Notes: generated by a model not told the origin, from the sequence alone. A stretch of 64,000 nucleotides of DNA from Halobellus sp. MBLA0158 (GCF_041477585.1 NZ_JBGNYA010000001.1:868001-932000), one strand, 5' to 3'; positions 9,468 through 18,983 are shown, numbered from the stretch's first letter. Numbers and translations: made by a program.

Positions 9468-9920
9468 GTGCCGATCTACTCGGTCAAGACCACCGCCAGC
9501 CAGGAGCGCACCGTCGCGGACATGATCGCCAACCGCGAGGAAAACGAGATCCACGCCGTCCTCGCGCCGGACTCGCTCACGAGCTACGTGATGGTCGAGG
9601 CCGACAACGACGCCGTGATCACGCGCGTCCTCGAGGAAATTCCCCACGCCCGCGGCCTCGTCGAGAGCGGCGGCCAGGCCGGGCAGTCTTCGATGGCCGA
9701 GGTCGAGCACTTCCTCTCGCCGACGCCCGACGTCGAGGGCATCGCCGAGGGCGACATCGTCGAGCTGATCGCCGGCCCGTTCAAGGGCGAGAAGGCCCGC
9801 GTCCAGCGGATCGACGAGACGAAAGACCAGGTCACCGTCGAGCTCTACGAGGCGACGGTCCCGATCCCGGTCACCGTCCGCGGCGACCAGATCCGCGTCC
9901 TCGACAGCGACGAGCGCTGA
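9468..9920 (+). CDS. nusG: Transcription elongation factor Spt5/NusG
   Basis: 150 residues with an NGN domain ([19 protein letters not shown] at the N-terminus, then [11 protein letters not shown]) and a C-terminal KOW domain ([23 protein letters not shown]). It binds the RNA polymerase clamp and keeps it closed during elongation. The GTG at 9468 gives the usual family start. A GTG at 9459 is in frame but would overlap secE and add SEV. The secE-nusG pairing is conserved in archaea. Confidence 0.94.
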   Translation: MPIYSVKTTASQERTVADMIANREENEIHAVLAPDSLTSYVMVEADNDAVITRVLEEIPHARGLVESGGQAGQSSMAEVEHFLSPTPDVEGIAEGDIVELIAGPFKGEKARVQRIDETKDQVTVELYEATVPIPVTVRGDQIRVLDSDER

Positions 9921-10013
9921 GCGGCCGATCGGCTCCCGAGGGTCTGTCTCTTCTCGATTCGCTATGTCACGTCACGCTCAGGGCGGCCTGCGGCGGGAGG
10001 GCGCGGCGGGTCC

Positions 10014-10316
10014 TCACAGCGCGTCGCGGCGCTTCAGTTCCTCGACGACGGTCCGGAGGTCGGCCTCGTCTTCGATCTCGGATTTGACGTCCTCGCGGAC
10101 GCGGACGGCCGTCGAGTCGGCGTCGTAGGCGCGGACGTACTCCGCGCGGGAGTGCTCCTCGAAGGCGTGGCGGATCGCGAAGTAGCCGTCGGGGACGACG
10201 CTGCCGCAGACCGCACACTCGTGGCGGTCGTGGTCCACCGTCTGGTGGATGATGGCGGACTCGATGTCCTCGAAGCGCTCCGCGCAGCCGCCGATGCCGC
10301 ACTTCCACAGGGACAT
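10014..10316 (-). CDS. Small C2H2-type zinc-finger-like protein
   Basis: 100 residues, starting at the ATG at 10316 (MSLWKCGIGGC). Two paired zinc motifs are visible: C6-x4-C with H/H about 20 residues on (ESAIIHQTVDHDRH), and CAVCGSVVPDG followed by IRHAFEEHSRAEYVRAY. This resembles two degenerate C2H2 fingers. The C-terminal helix is charged. Such proteins are common in haloarchaea and uncharacterised. It could bind nucleic acid, but that is inference. It diverges from the PHP-domain gene. Confidence 0.75.
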   Translation of the reverse strand: MSLWKCGIGGCAERFEDIESAIIHQTVDHDRHECAVCGSVVPDGYFAIRHAFEEHSRAEYVRAYDADSTAVRVREDVKSEIEDEADLRTVVEELKRRDAL

Positions 10317-10366
10317 ACCGGAACGCACGGCCAGGGGTGACAAAACCGTTCCGCAGCCGCCGGCGA

Positions 10367-11311
10367 ATGGAAATCACTAACCGGACGCCGAGCGGATCGG
10401 TGGACGTGACCGACACGGCCGCGCCCGGAGGGGAGCCCGCATCCGCCGAGCCGGCAGCGGCGGCGGGCGGGCGAGCGGACGACGTCGACCGAGGCGCCGA
10501 CGTTGATGCCGATACTGAGGCCGACACCGACGCCGACGCCGACCCCGACCCCGACGCGGCGTCGACCCGCGTGGACCTCCATGTGAAGATCCTGAACGAA
10601 CGCGTGGTCGCCCGCGCGAAGGCCCGCGGCCTCGACGTTCTCGTGTACGCCCCCCACTTCACCCGACTGCCGGAGATCCGCGAGCGCGCAGAGCGCTTCT
10701 CCGACGAGGACCTGCTCGTGGTCCCCGGCCGCGAGGTGTTCACCGGGTCGTGGCGGAACCGCCGCCACGTCCTCGCCGTGGGACTCTCCGAGCCGGTCCC
10801 GGACTTCATCACCCTCGACGGCGCCCTGTCGGCCTTCGAAGAACAGGGCGCCGCGGCGCTCGTGCCGCACCCCGAGTTCCTCACGGTGAGCCTCGACGCC
10901 GACGCGGCCGCCGAACACCGCGACCGACTCCACGCCGTTGAGACGCACAACTTCAAGGCCTGGCCGCGGCAGAACCGCCGCGCCCGGGCGGTCGCCACCG
11001 ACGTCGACCTCCCCGGGTTCGGCTCCTCGTACGCCCACCTGCTCGGGAGCGTCGGCGAGGTCTGGACAGTCTTCGAGCGCCGGATCGAGAGCGAGGCCGA
11101 CCTCGTGTCGGCGCTCCGCGAGGGCGCGCCCCGACGCGTCCTGCGCCGCGACGGCCTCCGCCATCGGGCCCGGGCAGCGGTCGAGTTCGCGCACCTGGGA
11201 TACGAGAACACCTGGAAGAAGATCGAGCGGATCTTCCTCTCGGGCACGGAGCCGACCCATCCCGACCACATCGCGTACGACGGTCGTTTCGACGCTGTGA
11301 GCGTGTACTAG
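10367..11311 (+). CDS. PHP-domain metal-dependent phosphoesterase-like protein
   Basis: About 314 residues from the ATG at 10367. The first 60 residues are Ala/Asp-rich and low in complexity (a run of DADTEADTDADADPD type), then the PHP core begins with RVDLHVKILNERVVARAKARG. VYAPHFTRLPEI, VVPGREVF and LVPHPEF follow, together with ETHNFKAWPRQNRRA, which supplies further metal ligands. DLHVK replaces the usual DLHxH, so one histidine ligand is changed. The C-terminal LGYENTWKKIERIFLSG is typical of the haloarchaeal subgroup. The substrate is unknown. A GTG at 10337 is a possible earlier start. Confidence 0.8.
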   Translation: MEITNRTPSGSVDVTDTAAPGGEPASAEPAAAAGGRADDVDRGADVDADTEADTDADADPDPDAASTRVDLHVKILNERVVARAKARGLDVLVYAPHFTRLPEIRERAERFSDEDLLVVPGREVFTGSWRNRRHVLAVGLSEPVPDFITLDGALSAFEEQGAAALVPHPEFLTVSLDADAAAEHRDRLHAVETHNFKAWPRQNRRARAVATDVDLPGFGSSYAHLLGSVGEVWTVFERRIESEADLVSALREGAPRRVLRRDGLRHRARAAVEFAHLGYENTWKKIERIFLSGTEPTHPDHIAYDGRFDAVSVY

Positions 11312-11317
11312 CCGGCC

Positions 11318-11881
11318 TCAGACGCCCATCGCCGTCCGGAAGACGTTCCCGGCGTCCGCGAGCGACGTGTCGAGCGCGAAGGCGTAGTAGTGGACGAGCG
11401 CGAGCGCGAGCAGTTCGACTCCCGTCACCGCGATCGTCACCGGATTCGCCCACTGGCTTGAGGTCGCCACGCCGGTCGGGAAGCCGTACTCCTTGCTGGA
11501 GAATGGGTAAAACAGCGCGATGCCGCGCTTCGAGCCCAGGACGTCGAGCACGTAGTGCGTCGCGACGCCGATCCAGACGAACTGGAGGTTCCCGAAGAGG
11601 TACGGAAACGCCACGAAGACGACCAAAAGCGGCAGATTGTGCAGCGTCTTGCGGTGGCGGCCGAACGCGGTGTCGACGTCCGGAAAGAGCGCGCCGAGGA
11701 CGACCGGCAGCGACAGCTCCGCGACCATCCAGGCCGTGTCGCCGGCGACGGTCGCCAGGTCCCGCGAGGCGCCGCCGTCACCGCCGCTGAGGAGCGATCC
11801 GGTCGTCGGGTCGATGGTGAGGATGACGCCCAGGCCGACCGCCAGGAGCGCGCCGTTCAGCACGTGTCCCTCTTTGTTCAT
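11318..11881 (-). CDS. YdjM-like membrane-bound hydrolase family protein
   Basis: 187 residues with four to five membrane segments. The family histidine/aspartate pattern is visible: NKEGHVLNGALLA at the N-terminus, LFPDVDTAFGRHRKTLHNLP and VATHYVLDVLGS. It belongs to the LexA-binding/YdjM (DUF457) family, annotated as inner-membrane metal-dependent hydrolases without a proven reaction. It converges on the PHP gene with a six-base gap. Confidence 0.82.
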   Translation of the reverse strand: MNKEGHVLNGALLAVGLGVILTIDPTTGSLLSGGDGGASRDLATVAGDTAWMVAELSLPVVLGALFPDVDTAFGRHRKTLHNLPLLVVFVAFPYLFGNLQFVWIGVATHYVLDVLGSKRGIALFYPFSSKEYGFPTGVATSSQWANPVTIAVTGVELLALALVHYYAFALDTSLADAGNVFRTAMGV

Positions 11882-11970
11882 CGGATGTGGCTCCGCTCCC
11901 GGGCCCTACAAACGTTGTGCCTTCCCGATCCCGCGGGAAACGCCCCGTCGCGTCGCCCCCGCTCGCGCCG

Positions 11971-12486
11971 TCACGACTCTGCGACCGCCTCGCGGAGCGT
12001 CGACAGCGCGCGCCTGGCGATCTGTTCTTTGACCTGCGTCCGGGAGCCGTCGAACTCGTGGCGCTCGACGCGGGTGTAGGAGTCGCCGGTCCCCCACTCG
12101 CCCCGGTAGGCGAGGCCGACGAACACCGTGCCGACCGGTTTCTCCGGGGTTCCGCCGTCGGGGCCCGCGATGCCCGTCGTGGCGAGGCCCCAGTCCGTCC
12201 CGGCGACGTCGCGGACGCCGGCGGCCATCTCGCGCGCGACGGGCGCCGAGACCGCGCCGTGGTCGTCCAGGGACTCCCGCGCGACCCCCAGAGACGTCAG
12301 CTTCGCCTCGTAGGAGTAGGTCACGAGCGACCGGTCGAAGTAGTCCGAGGAGCCGGGCACGTCGGTCAGGAGCGAGCCGATCAGGCCGCCGGTGCAGGAC
12401 TCGGCGACGGCGACGGTCGTCCCGGCGTCGCGCAGGGCGTCGTCGACGCGGCGCTCGATCGGCGGGTCGGAAGCGAACTCGCGCAT
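11971..12486 (-). CDS. CinA C-terminal domain protein (nicotinamide-nucleotide amidase type)
   Basis: 171 residues covering a stand-alone CinA-C domain. The motifs VAVAESCTGGLIGSLLTDVPGSS, SLVTYSYEAK, GLATTGIAGPDGGTPEKPVGTVFVGLA and QVKEQIARRAL are all present. The domain deamidates NMN in bacteria and is used in pyridine-nucleotide recycling. The activity here is inferred from family. The ATG at 12486 is chosen because it starts shortly before the first conserved helix. An upstream in-frame start at 12570 would add unstructured sequence. Confidence 0.88.
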   Translation of the reverse strand: MREFASDPPIERRVDDALRDAGTTVAVAESCTGGLIGSLLTDVPGSSDYFDRSLVTYSYEAKLTSLGVARESLDDHGAVSAPVAREMAAGVRDVAGTDWGLATTGIAGPDGGTPEKPVGTVFVGLAYRGEWGTGDSYTRVERHEFDGSRTQVKEQIARRALSTLREAVAES

Positions 12487-12599
12487 ATCCGCGGCAACGA
12501 CGCCGACGGGTAAAGGTGCGGCGTCCGCGTCGGGCCCGCGGTCGCGTCCGCCGACGAGAGCGAAACACACACCTACGCCGCTTCCCTCACCGAAGACGA

Positions 12600-13721
12600 A
12601 TGACCGACACGGACGACGCGTACGACGAGCCGCTCTTCTACCGCGTCATCCAGTACGCCGTCGACGCCGACCGCGACGTCGTCGATATGGTGTCCGGGAA
12701 CCCCGACTGGGAGCCGCCGACGGCGCTCCGCGAGGGGCTGAAGACCTACGCCGACGGCGAGCCGCGGGACTTTCAGTACCAGGCGAGCGAGGGCCTGCGC
12801 GTCCTCCGCGAGGAGATCGCCGCCCGCCGGAACGTCGACGCCTCGCGACTCGTCGTCACCAACGGCGCCGGGGAGGCCAACTACCTCGCGATGGCGGAAG
12901 CGATGGAACGGGACGCCGGCGCGGAGTTCCTGCTCACGGACCCCGTCTACCCGTACTACCCCGGGAAGGCGACGATGCTCGGCGGCGAGGCGACCCGCGT
13001 CCCCGTCCACGACGACGGCCACGTCGACGTCGCGGGGATGCGCGCGGCCGCCTCGGCGGACACGGCGGCGATCGTCCTCAACACGCCGAACAACCCCACG
13101 GGAGCGGTCTACGACATCGACGCCGTCGCCGAGATCGCCGACGTCGCGGCCGAGGTGGACGCGCTCCTGATCGTCGACGAGGTGTACGACCACTTCGACT
13201 TCTCGGGCCGGTTCGAGAGCGCGCTCACCCTCGATCGGGACCACGTCGTCGTCACCTCCTCGTTCTCGAAGTCGATGGCGATCACGGGCTTTCGGGTCGG
13301 CTACGCGGTCTTCCCCGAGGATCTCGTCGAGGCGGCGCGGACCCGACACATGCTCGTGAACGTCACCGGCAGCCGCCCCGCCCAGGCCGCCGTCGCCCAG
13401 GCCCTCGACGAGACGCCGCCGTCGTACTACGAGTCCGTTCGCGACACGCTCCGCGAGCGCATCGATGCCTTCACGACCGCGCTCGACGCCGCGGGCGCGG
13501 AGTACACCACGCCCGAGGGCGCCTTCTACGTCCTCGCCCGGTTCGATGGCTTCCCCGGGACGATGGACAACGTCGAGCGCCTGATCGACGAGGCCGGCGT
13601 CGCGGGGATGCCCGGCGAGGCCTTCGGCGACGCCTACGACGACTGGATCCGCTTTTCGCTCTGCACCGACCGCGCCGCCGAGGCCGCAGACCGCCTCGCC
13701 GAGTACTTCGCCGGTCGGTAG
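12600..13721 (+). CDS. Pyridoxal-phosphate aminotransferase, class I/II
   Basis: 373 residues of the AspC/HisC fold. LVVTNGAGEANYLAMAEAM binds the PLP phosphate, LNTPNNPTGAVY and LLIVDEVYDHF give the cofactor-ring contacts, K224 in SSFSKSMAITGFRVGY is the Schiff-base lysine, and the C-terminal arginine lies in WIRFSL. It probably transfers amino groups between an amino acid and 2-oxoglutarate. The substrate is not predictable. The start is the ATG at 12600, divergent from the CinA-C gene. Confidence 0.92.
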   Translation: MTDTDDAYDEPLFYRVIQYAVDADRDVVDMVSGNPDWEPPTALREGLKTYADGEPRDFQYQASEGLRVLREEIAARRNVDASRLVVTNGAGEANYLAMAEAMERDAGAEFLLTDPVYPYYPGKATMLGGEATRVPVHDDGHVDVAGMRAAASADTAAIVLNTPNNPTGAVYDIDAVAEIADVAAEVDALLIVDEVYDHFDFSGRFESALTLDRDHVVVTSSFSKSMAITGFRVGYAVFPEDLVEAARTRHMLVNVTGSRPAQAAVAQALDETPPSYYESVRDTLRERIDAFTTALDAAGAEYTTPEGAFYVLARFDGFPGTMDNVERLIDEAGVAGMPGEAFGDAYDDWIRFSLCTDRAAEAADRLAEYFAGR

Positions 13722-13997
13722 CCGGTTCGACGCCGCGCCCCTCGGCACCCAACACGGCCCCTTCGACGGGCGGGGAGTTTATGCGGATCAGCGCGCATCT
13801 TCGAAGCGGGTACCGATACCGTACCCACCCGGTCCGCGGACGCTGACCACGTCCGCCGCCGGATCCTGACCACGGTCGGGGGCGCACGTGTTGTCTCCAG
13901 ACCCACACGCGGTGAAGGTGCCCCCGACCACCCCGACGCGCGATGGCTCTGTCTCGCGACCGAGAAGTACACAAGTCCCCACCCCGTCGTGCCGCGT

Positions 13998-15248
13998 ATG
14001 TCGAGCATCGACGTCGACGCCGTCGACGAGGCCGACGACGCCGGCGATGACGACAGCGACGCACCCGAGGCAGACCACGATCACACCGTCGACGTCGAGC
14101 CGGTCGACCGCGTCGAGACCGACGACGCGACGGACCTGCCGGACGAGATCGACGCTCCGGACTACGTCCTCTACGGCGGGAAGGGCGGCGTCGGCAAGAC
14201 GACGATGGCCGCCGCGACGGCGCTGGCCTCGGCCGCCTCCGGCGTCGCGACGCTCGTCGTCTCGACCGACCCCGCGCACTCGCTTTCGGACACCCTCGAC
14301 GTCGACGTGCCCGCCGACCCGACGCGCATCCGCGAGGAGGTCCCGCTGTACGCGGCCGAGATCGACCCCGACTCGGTCGTCGCGGGGCCGTTCGGCGGCG
14401 AGTCCGCGGCGGGCGACGCGGCGAGCGGCCCGGGCGGCGCCGGCGACGCGACCGGGAGCGGCTTCGACCAGAACGCCGACGTTGAGGGCAACCCCTTCAC
14501 CGGGGCAGGCGCCGGCGCGGGTGCGGGCGCCGAATCGCCCTTCGGCGACCTCGGCGGGATGGAAGAGTTCCTCGGCGGCGCGATGGGCCCGGGCTCGATG
14601 CCCGGCGCCGACGAGGCCGCGGCGATGCAGCAGCTGCTTGAGTACCTGGACGACCCTCGGTTCGACCGCGTCGTCGTCGACACCGCGCCGACGGGCCACA
14701 CGCTCCGGCTTCTGGAGCTCCCCGAGATGATGGACTCGATGCTCGGGAAGATCGCGAAGGTCCGCCAGCAGTTCTCCGGGATGATGGAGGGCGTGAAGGG
14801 GATGTTCGGGATGGGCTCGGACGACGCTGCGCCCGAGATCGATCTCGACGAACTCCGCGAGCGGATCGAGCGCCTGCGGACGGTGCTTCGGGATCCCACG
14901 AAGACCGACTTCCGGGTCGTGATGATCCCCGAGGAGATGAGCGTCGTCGAGACCGAGCGCCTCGTCGAGCGCCTCGACGGCTACGGCATCCCGGTCCAGA
15001 CGCTCGTGGTCAACCGCGTGATGCAGGACCTCGCGGACGTGACCGACGCCGCCGTCGACGACCGCTGGATCGTCGCGCCCGACCTGGAGCACTGTGACTT
15101 CTGCCAGCGGCGCTGGCAGGTCCAGCAGGACGCGATCCAGCGCGCAACCGACCTCTTCCGCGGCCGGGACGTAAAGCGCGTGCCGCTGCTGGCCGAGGAG
15201 GTCCGCGGCGAACAGGCGCTTCGGGTCGTGGCGTCCTGCCTGGAGTAG
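13998..15248 (+). CDS. Get3/ArsA-family ATPase
   Basis: 416 residues. The P-loop GGKGGVGKTT occupies 60-69, after an acidic 50-residue N-terminal extension. Switch I is STDPAHSLSDTLDVDV, and DTAPTGHTLRLLELPEMMD gives switch II. The cysteines C366 and C369 (EHCDFCQRRW) match the CxxC that links Get3 dimers through zinc. A Gly/Ala-rich insertion with GAGAGAGAESPFGDLGGME lies at about 130-200. Get3 proteins deliver tail-anchored membrane proteins, while ArsA energises arsenite export. The CxxC and the absence of ars genes favour the Get3 role. The start is the ATG at 13998. Confidence 0.88.
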   Translation: MSSIDVDAVDEADDAGDDDSDAPEADHDHTVDVEPVDRVETDDATDLPDEIDAPDYVLYGGKGGVGKTTMAAATALASAASGVATLVVSTDPAHSLSDTLDVDVPADPTRIREEVPLYAAEIDPDSVVAGPFGGESAAGDAASGPGGAGDATGSGFDQNADVEGNPFTGAGAGAGAGAESPFGDLGGMEEFLGGAMGPGSMPGADEAAAMQQLLEYLDDPRFDRVVVDTAPTGHTLRLLELPEMMDSMLGKIAKVRQQFSGMMEGVKGMFGMGSDDAAPEIDLDELRERIERLRTVLRDPTKTDFRVVMIPEEMSVVETERLVERLDGYGIPVQTLVVNRVMQDLADVTDAAVDDRWIVAPDLEHCDFCQRRWQVQQDAIQRATDLFRGRDVKRVPLLAEEVRGEQALRVVASCLE

Positions 15249-15289
15249 CGAGTCGCGAACAGCGGACTGCGAATCAGGCCGCCGGTCCG

Positions 15290-16165
15290 TCAGAGCTTCC
15301 GCAGGTACCGGTATCCGGCGTCGAGCCACGCGTCGGGCAGGAACCGCGCCAGGACGGTGAGCCGCGCGGCCGTTCCGGGCTGGTAGCGCGCCCGCGGCTT
15401 CGTCGAGGAGGCGGCGTCGACGATGTCCTCGGCGACGCGCTCGGGCGTGATCGCGCCGAGCCCGCCCCCGCCGATCAGCTGCGTGTCGCTGAAGAGCTCG
15501 TAGAAGGACTCGTAGGCGCCGGAGCGGTCCAGTCCGGAGATGTCGGTATCGGCGTCGTCGCTCCCGTCGTCATCGCTCGCGTCCTCGCCCAGCACTTCGC
15601 GCTCGGCGCGGTCGCTGAAATTGGTCTCGACCGGTCCGGGTTCGATCACCGCGACGTCGATGCCGTACTCGTCGACCTCGTTGCGGAGCGCGTCGCTCAT
15701 CGCCTCCAGGGCGAACTTCGAGCCCGCGTACACGCCGCCCCCGGGGAACGAGAGCCGGCCCGCGGCGCTGGAGACGTTCACGATGGTCCCCTCCTCCTGC
15801 TCGCGCATATGCGGGAGCACCGCGCGGATCAGCCGGTGGGGGCCGTAGACGTTCACGTCGAACTGGCGGTGGACGCGCTCTGTGGGCACGTCCTCCAGCG
15901 GCCCCATCTGCCCGAAGCCGGCGTTGTTGACGAGACAGGAGATGTGGCCCTCCTCCTCGATGATCCGGTCGACGACGCGGTCGACGTCGGTCTGGTCCGT
16001 CACGTCGAGCGTCGCGATCTGACACCCCTTCTCGCCGAGGGTCTCGACGTCCGCAGGGTTGCGGGCGGTCGCGTAGACCTGCCAGTCCTCTTCGAGGAAG
16101 GCGAGCGCGGTCGCGCGACCGATCCCGGACGAACAGCCAGTGATGAGGACCGTCTTCGGATGCAC
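15290..16165 (-). CDS. Short-chain dehydrogenase/reductase
   Basis: 291 residues with the classical SDR pattern: TVLITGCSSGIGRATALAF for the dinucleotide fold, LVNNAGFGQMG (NNAG), the catalytic serine in IVNVSSAAGRL, and the YxxxK pair in YAGSKFALEAM. PGPVETNF follows. An acidic, Asp-rich insertion (DASDDDGSDDADTD) sits before the C-terminal membrane-associating part. The start is a GTG at 16165, because no ATG lies upstream in frame within the gap. It diverges from malQ. The substrate is unknown. Confidence 0.88.
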   Translation of the reverse strand: MHPKTVLITGCSSGIGRATALAFLEEDWQVYATARNPADVETLGEKGCQIATLDVTDQTDVDRVVDRIIEEEGHISCLVNNAGFGQMGPLEDVPTERVHRQFDVNVYGPHRLIRAVLPHMREQEEGTIVNVSSAAGRLSFPGGGVYAGSKFALEAMSDALRNEVDEYGIDVAVIEPGPVETNFSDRAEREVLGEDASDDDGSDDADTDISGLDRSGAYESFYELFSDTQLIGGGGLGAITPERVAEDIVDAASSTKPRARYQPGTAARLTVLARFLPDAWLDAGYRYLRKL

Positions 16166-16279
16166 GGCCGGAGCAACGACCCACGCGGTGTTAACTGTGC
16201 GGTCCTCGCGCCGTCGGCGCGGCACCGCTCCGTCGCCGCCCGGCCACACCCTTAACTGCCTGCCAGAGTTGGTCCGAGT

Positions 16280-17779
16280 ATGCAGTTCGATCGACGCGCC
16301 GGCGTCTTCCTCCACGTCACCGCGCTGCCCGGCCCGCACGGGATCGGCGACCTGGGCGAGGGCGCCCGGCGGTTCCTCGACTGGCTCGCGGCCGCCGAGC
16401 AGTCCTACTGGCAGTTCTGCCCGCTGGGGCCGACGGCGTCGGTCCACGGCGACTCGCCGTACCAGGCGTACTCGGCGTTCGCGGGGAATCCGCTCCTTGT
16501 GAGCCTCGACCGACTCGTCGCGGCCGGACACCTCGACGAGTCTGACCTGGAGCCGGTCCCCGAGTTCTCGGCCCACGAGGTCGACTACGACCGCGTCCGC
16601 GAGTACAAGACCGACCGCCTCCGGACCGCGGCGGAGCGCTTCCACGCCGGCGACGGGCCGGGCGTAGACGAGGACGAACGCGACGCCTTCGCGCGCTTCC
16701 GCGAACGCGAGTCCGCGTGGCTCGCCGACTACGCGCTGTTTATGGCGCTCCGAACGCGCCACGACGGCGCGTGGACGTCGTGGCCGGAGCCGATCCGGGC
16801 CCGCGACTCCGAGGCGCTCGCGGCCGCACGCGAGGACCTCGCCGACGAGATCGCCTACCGGGAGTACGTCCAGTTCGTCTTCGACCGACAGTGGCGGGCC
16901 GTCCGCTCGTACGCCCACGACCGCGGCGTCGACCTCGTCGGCGACCTCCCGATCTACGTCGCCCTCGACAGCGCCGACGTCTGGGCGAACCCCGAGGTCT
17001 TCGACCTCGACGCGGACGGCCGTCCCGCGGCCGTCGCGGGCGTTCCGCCGAATCCGGGCGACGACGGTCAGCGGTGGGGGAACCCGGTCTACGACTGGGA
17101 GACGCTCCGCGCGAACGACTACGGCTGGTGGGTCCGGCGGCTGGAGCGGCTCTTCGACCTCGCCGACGTCACCCGCATCGACCACTTCAAGGGGTTCGAC
17201 GAGTTCTGGGCGATCCCCGCCGAGGCGGACTCGCCCGCGGCGGGCGAGTGGCGCGACGCGCCCGGTCACGACCTCTTCGAGACCCTCCAGCGACGGCTCG
17301 GCGACCTCCCGTTCGTCGTCGAGGACCTCGGCTTCCTGGACCAGGGGCTCGTCGACCTCCGGGACCGGTTCGGCTTCCCGTCGATGCGGGTGCCGCACTA
17401 CGCCGACTGGTGCCGCGAGGGCGATATGTACCAGCCGATGCACTACCCCGAGAACAGCGTCGCCTACACCTCGACCCACGACACCGACACCCTCGTTGGC
17501 TACTACGAATCGCTGTCGGACGAGCAGCGCAGCTGCCTGGAGTACAACATCGGCGCCGGCGCGGAGCTCACCTGGTCGATGATCGAGGCGGTCTGGCGCT
17601 CGGACTCGGTGCTGGCGTTCACGACGATGCAGGACGTCCTCGGCCTCGACTCCCACGCGCGGTTCAACGAGCCGGGGACGACCGACGGGAACTGGGCGTG
17701 GCGCGCCACCGACGCGGCGTTCGACGAGGACCTGGCCGCGCGGCTCGCCCGCGTGACCGACGAGCACATCCGGAACTGA
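16280..17779 (+). CDS. malQ: 4-alpha-glucanotransferase (GH77)
   Basis: 499 residues, the normal length for the bacterial-type amylomaltase. It transfers alpha-1,4-glucan segments and releases glucose in maltodextrin or glycogen metabolism. Visible features are GDSPYQAYSAFAGNPLLVSLD, DLPIYVALDSADVWANPEVFDLD, the nucleophile aspartate in TRIDHFKGF, the acid/base glutamate in FVVEDLGF, and the third carboxylate in YTSTHDTDTLVG. The gene stands alone. Its presence suggests the cell stores or uses alpha-glucans. Confidence 0.95.
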   Translation: MQFDRRAGVFLHVTALPGPHGIGDLGEGARRFLDWLAAAEQSYWQFCPLGPTASVHGDSPYQAYSAFAGNPLLVSLDRLVAAGHLDESDLEPVPEFSAHEVDYDRVREYKTDRLRTAAERFHAGDGPGVDEDERDAFARFRERESAWLADYALFMALRTRHDGAWTSWPEPIRARDSEALAAAREDLADEIAYREYVQFVFDRQWRAVRSYAHDRGVDLVGDLPIYVALDSADVWANPEVFDLDADGRPAAVAGVPPNPGDDGQRWGNPVYDWETLRANDYGWWVRRLERLFDLADVTRIDHFKGFDEFWAIPAEADSPAAGEWRDAPGHDLFETLQRRLGDLPFVVEDLGFLDQGLVDLRDRFGFPSMRVPHYADWCREGDMYQPMHYPENSVAYTSTHDTDTLVGYYESLSDEQRSCLEYNIGAGAELTWSMIEAVWRSDSVLAFTTMQDVLGLDSHARFNEPGTTDGNWAWRATDAAFDEDLAARLARVTDEHIRN

Positions 17780-17934
17780 CTCGCGAAAGGCGAACAGTCG
17801 GCACTCCCGCTCCCGCTCTACTTCCGCGCCGGTCGTGCCGAGCAACCGCGGGCCGACGCGGGACAGCTCTCAGCGCATACGCGCCGTGGTCCCGCTCTCG
17901 TACATAAACGCACGGCCCGAGCCCGCCGTTTTTT

Positions 17935-18915
17935 GTGTCGAGCCGACGTGTGGCGAACGTGGTACGTCGCTCCGTCGGTTACCTCTCGCTCGTCGCCGCC
18001 GCGGTGCTCGCGGTCGCGTCCGCGCTCGTCCCCTCGATCGGGCTGCTCGCCGACGCTGCGCTCGGCGACATCGCCGTCCAGCCGCTCGTCGTCCGCGGGC
18101 TGAACGCCGCCGCCGTGCTCTCGGCCACGGCCGGCGCCTACCTCGTCGTCGAGTCGGTGCTCGTCGCCCGCGTGGCGAACAAGCGCCGGAGTCACGACGC
18201 CCGCAACGTCCTCCGTCTCGCCTTCGGCGCGGTCGCAGCCGTCGGCGTCGCCGGCGCGCTCACAGAGCAGTGGCTCGGCGTCCTCTTCTCGCTTGGCGTC
18301 GTCGGCTTCGCCGTCACCTTCGCGCTCCAGCAGCCGCTGCTCTCGCTCATCGGGTGGTTCTACATCCTGGTGAAGCGCCCCTACGCGGTGGGCGACCGGG
18401 TCGAGATCGCCGACACCCGCGGCGACGTCATCGAGGTGGGCTTCCTCACGACGACGCTGTGGGAGGTCGGCGGCCGGCTGGTGACGTCGGGCCAGCCCTC
18501 CGGCCGGGTCGTGACCGTCCCCAACGCGCAGGTGCTGTCGGCGCAGGTCGTCAACGACACGACGCTCTTCGAGTTCGTCTGGACCGAGGTGACGATCCAG
18601 GTGGCCTACGAGACCGATCTCGCGTTCGCCCGCGAGGTGATGGTCGAGGAGGCGGACGCGCTCTTGGGCGAGGAGATGCGCCGCGGCATCAAGGCCTACC
18701 GGAACCGCCTCGATCGCACCGCCGTCGACCTGGACGTGCGCGAGGGCCCCTCCGTCAACGTCGTCCAGACCGAGTCGTGGGTCGAACTCCGGCTCCGCTT
18801 CCTCTCGCGGTCGCGGCAGGCGACCCGCAACCGCAACGCGCTCTACGAGCGGATTCTCGATCGCTTCAACGACGAGCCCGAGCGCGTGAAGTTCCCGATC
18901 GGGCGGAACCGGTAG
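17935..18915 (+). CDS. Small-conductance mechanosensitive channel (MscS family)
   Basis: 326 residues. Three or four hydrophobic segments come first (VGYLSLVAAAVLAVASALV, VVRGLNAAAVLSATAGAYLVVES and LGVLFSLGVVGFAVTFALQQPLLSLIGWFYILVKRPYAVGDRV). The last is the pore helix running into the MscS beta domain, with GDVIEVGFLTTTLWE and TVPNAQVLSAQVVND. The protein opens under membrane tension to release solutes, which matters in variable salinity. The start is a GTG at 17935. GTG at 17950 is an alternative. Confidence 0.9.
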   Translation: MSSRRVANVVRRSVGYLSLVAAAVLAVASALVPSIGLLADAALGDIAVQPLVVRGLNAAAVLSATAGAYLVVESVLVARVANKRRSHDARNVLRLAFGAVAAVGVAGALTEQWLGVLFSLGVVGFAVTFALQQPLLSLIGWFYILVKRPYAVGDRVEIADTRGDVIEVGFLTTTLWEVGGRLVTSGQPSGRVVTVPNAQVLSAQVVNDTTLFEFVWTEVTIQVAYETDLAFAREVMVEEADALLGEEMRRGIKAYRNRLDRTAVDLDVREGPSVNVVQTESWVELRLRFLSRSRQATRNRNALYERILDRFNDEPERVKFPIGRNR

Positions 18916-18983
18916 GCCGCAGAGCCCCGGGCGACCGGCCGCGCATCGAAACCCCGATACCCGCCGGTCCCTACCCTCTGTCG

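Noticed and set aside
13722-13997. Possible small gene in the 276-bp gap before the Get3/ArsA gene
   Set aside because: No frame with a convincing start, codon bias or motif was found; only a short TATA-like run near 13970 is visible.
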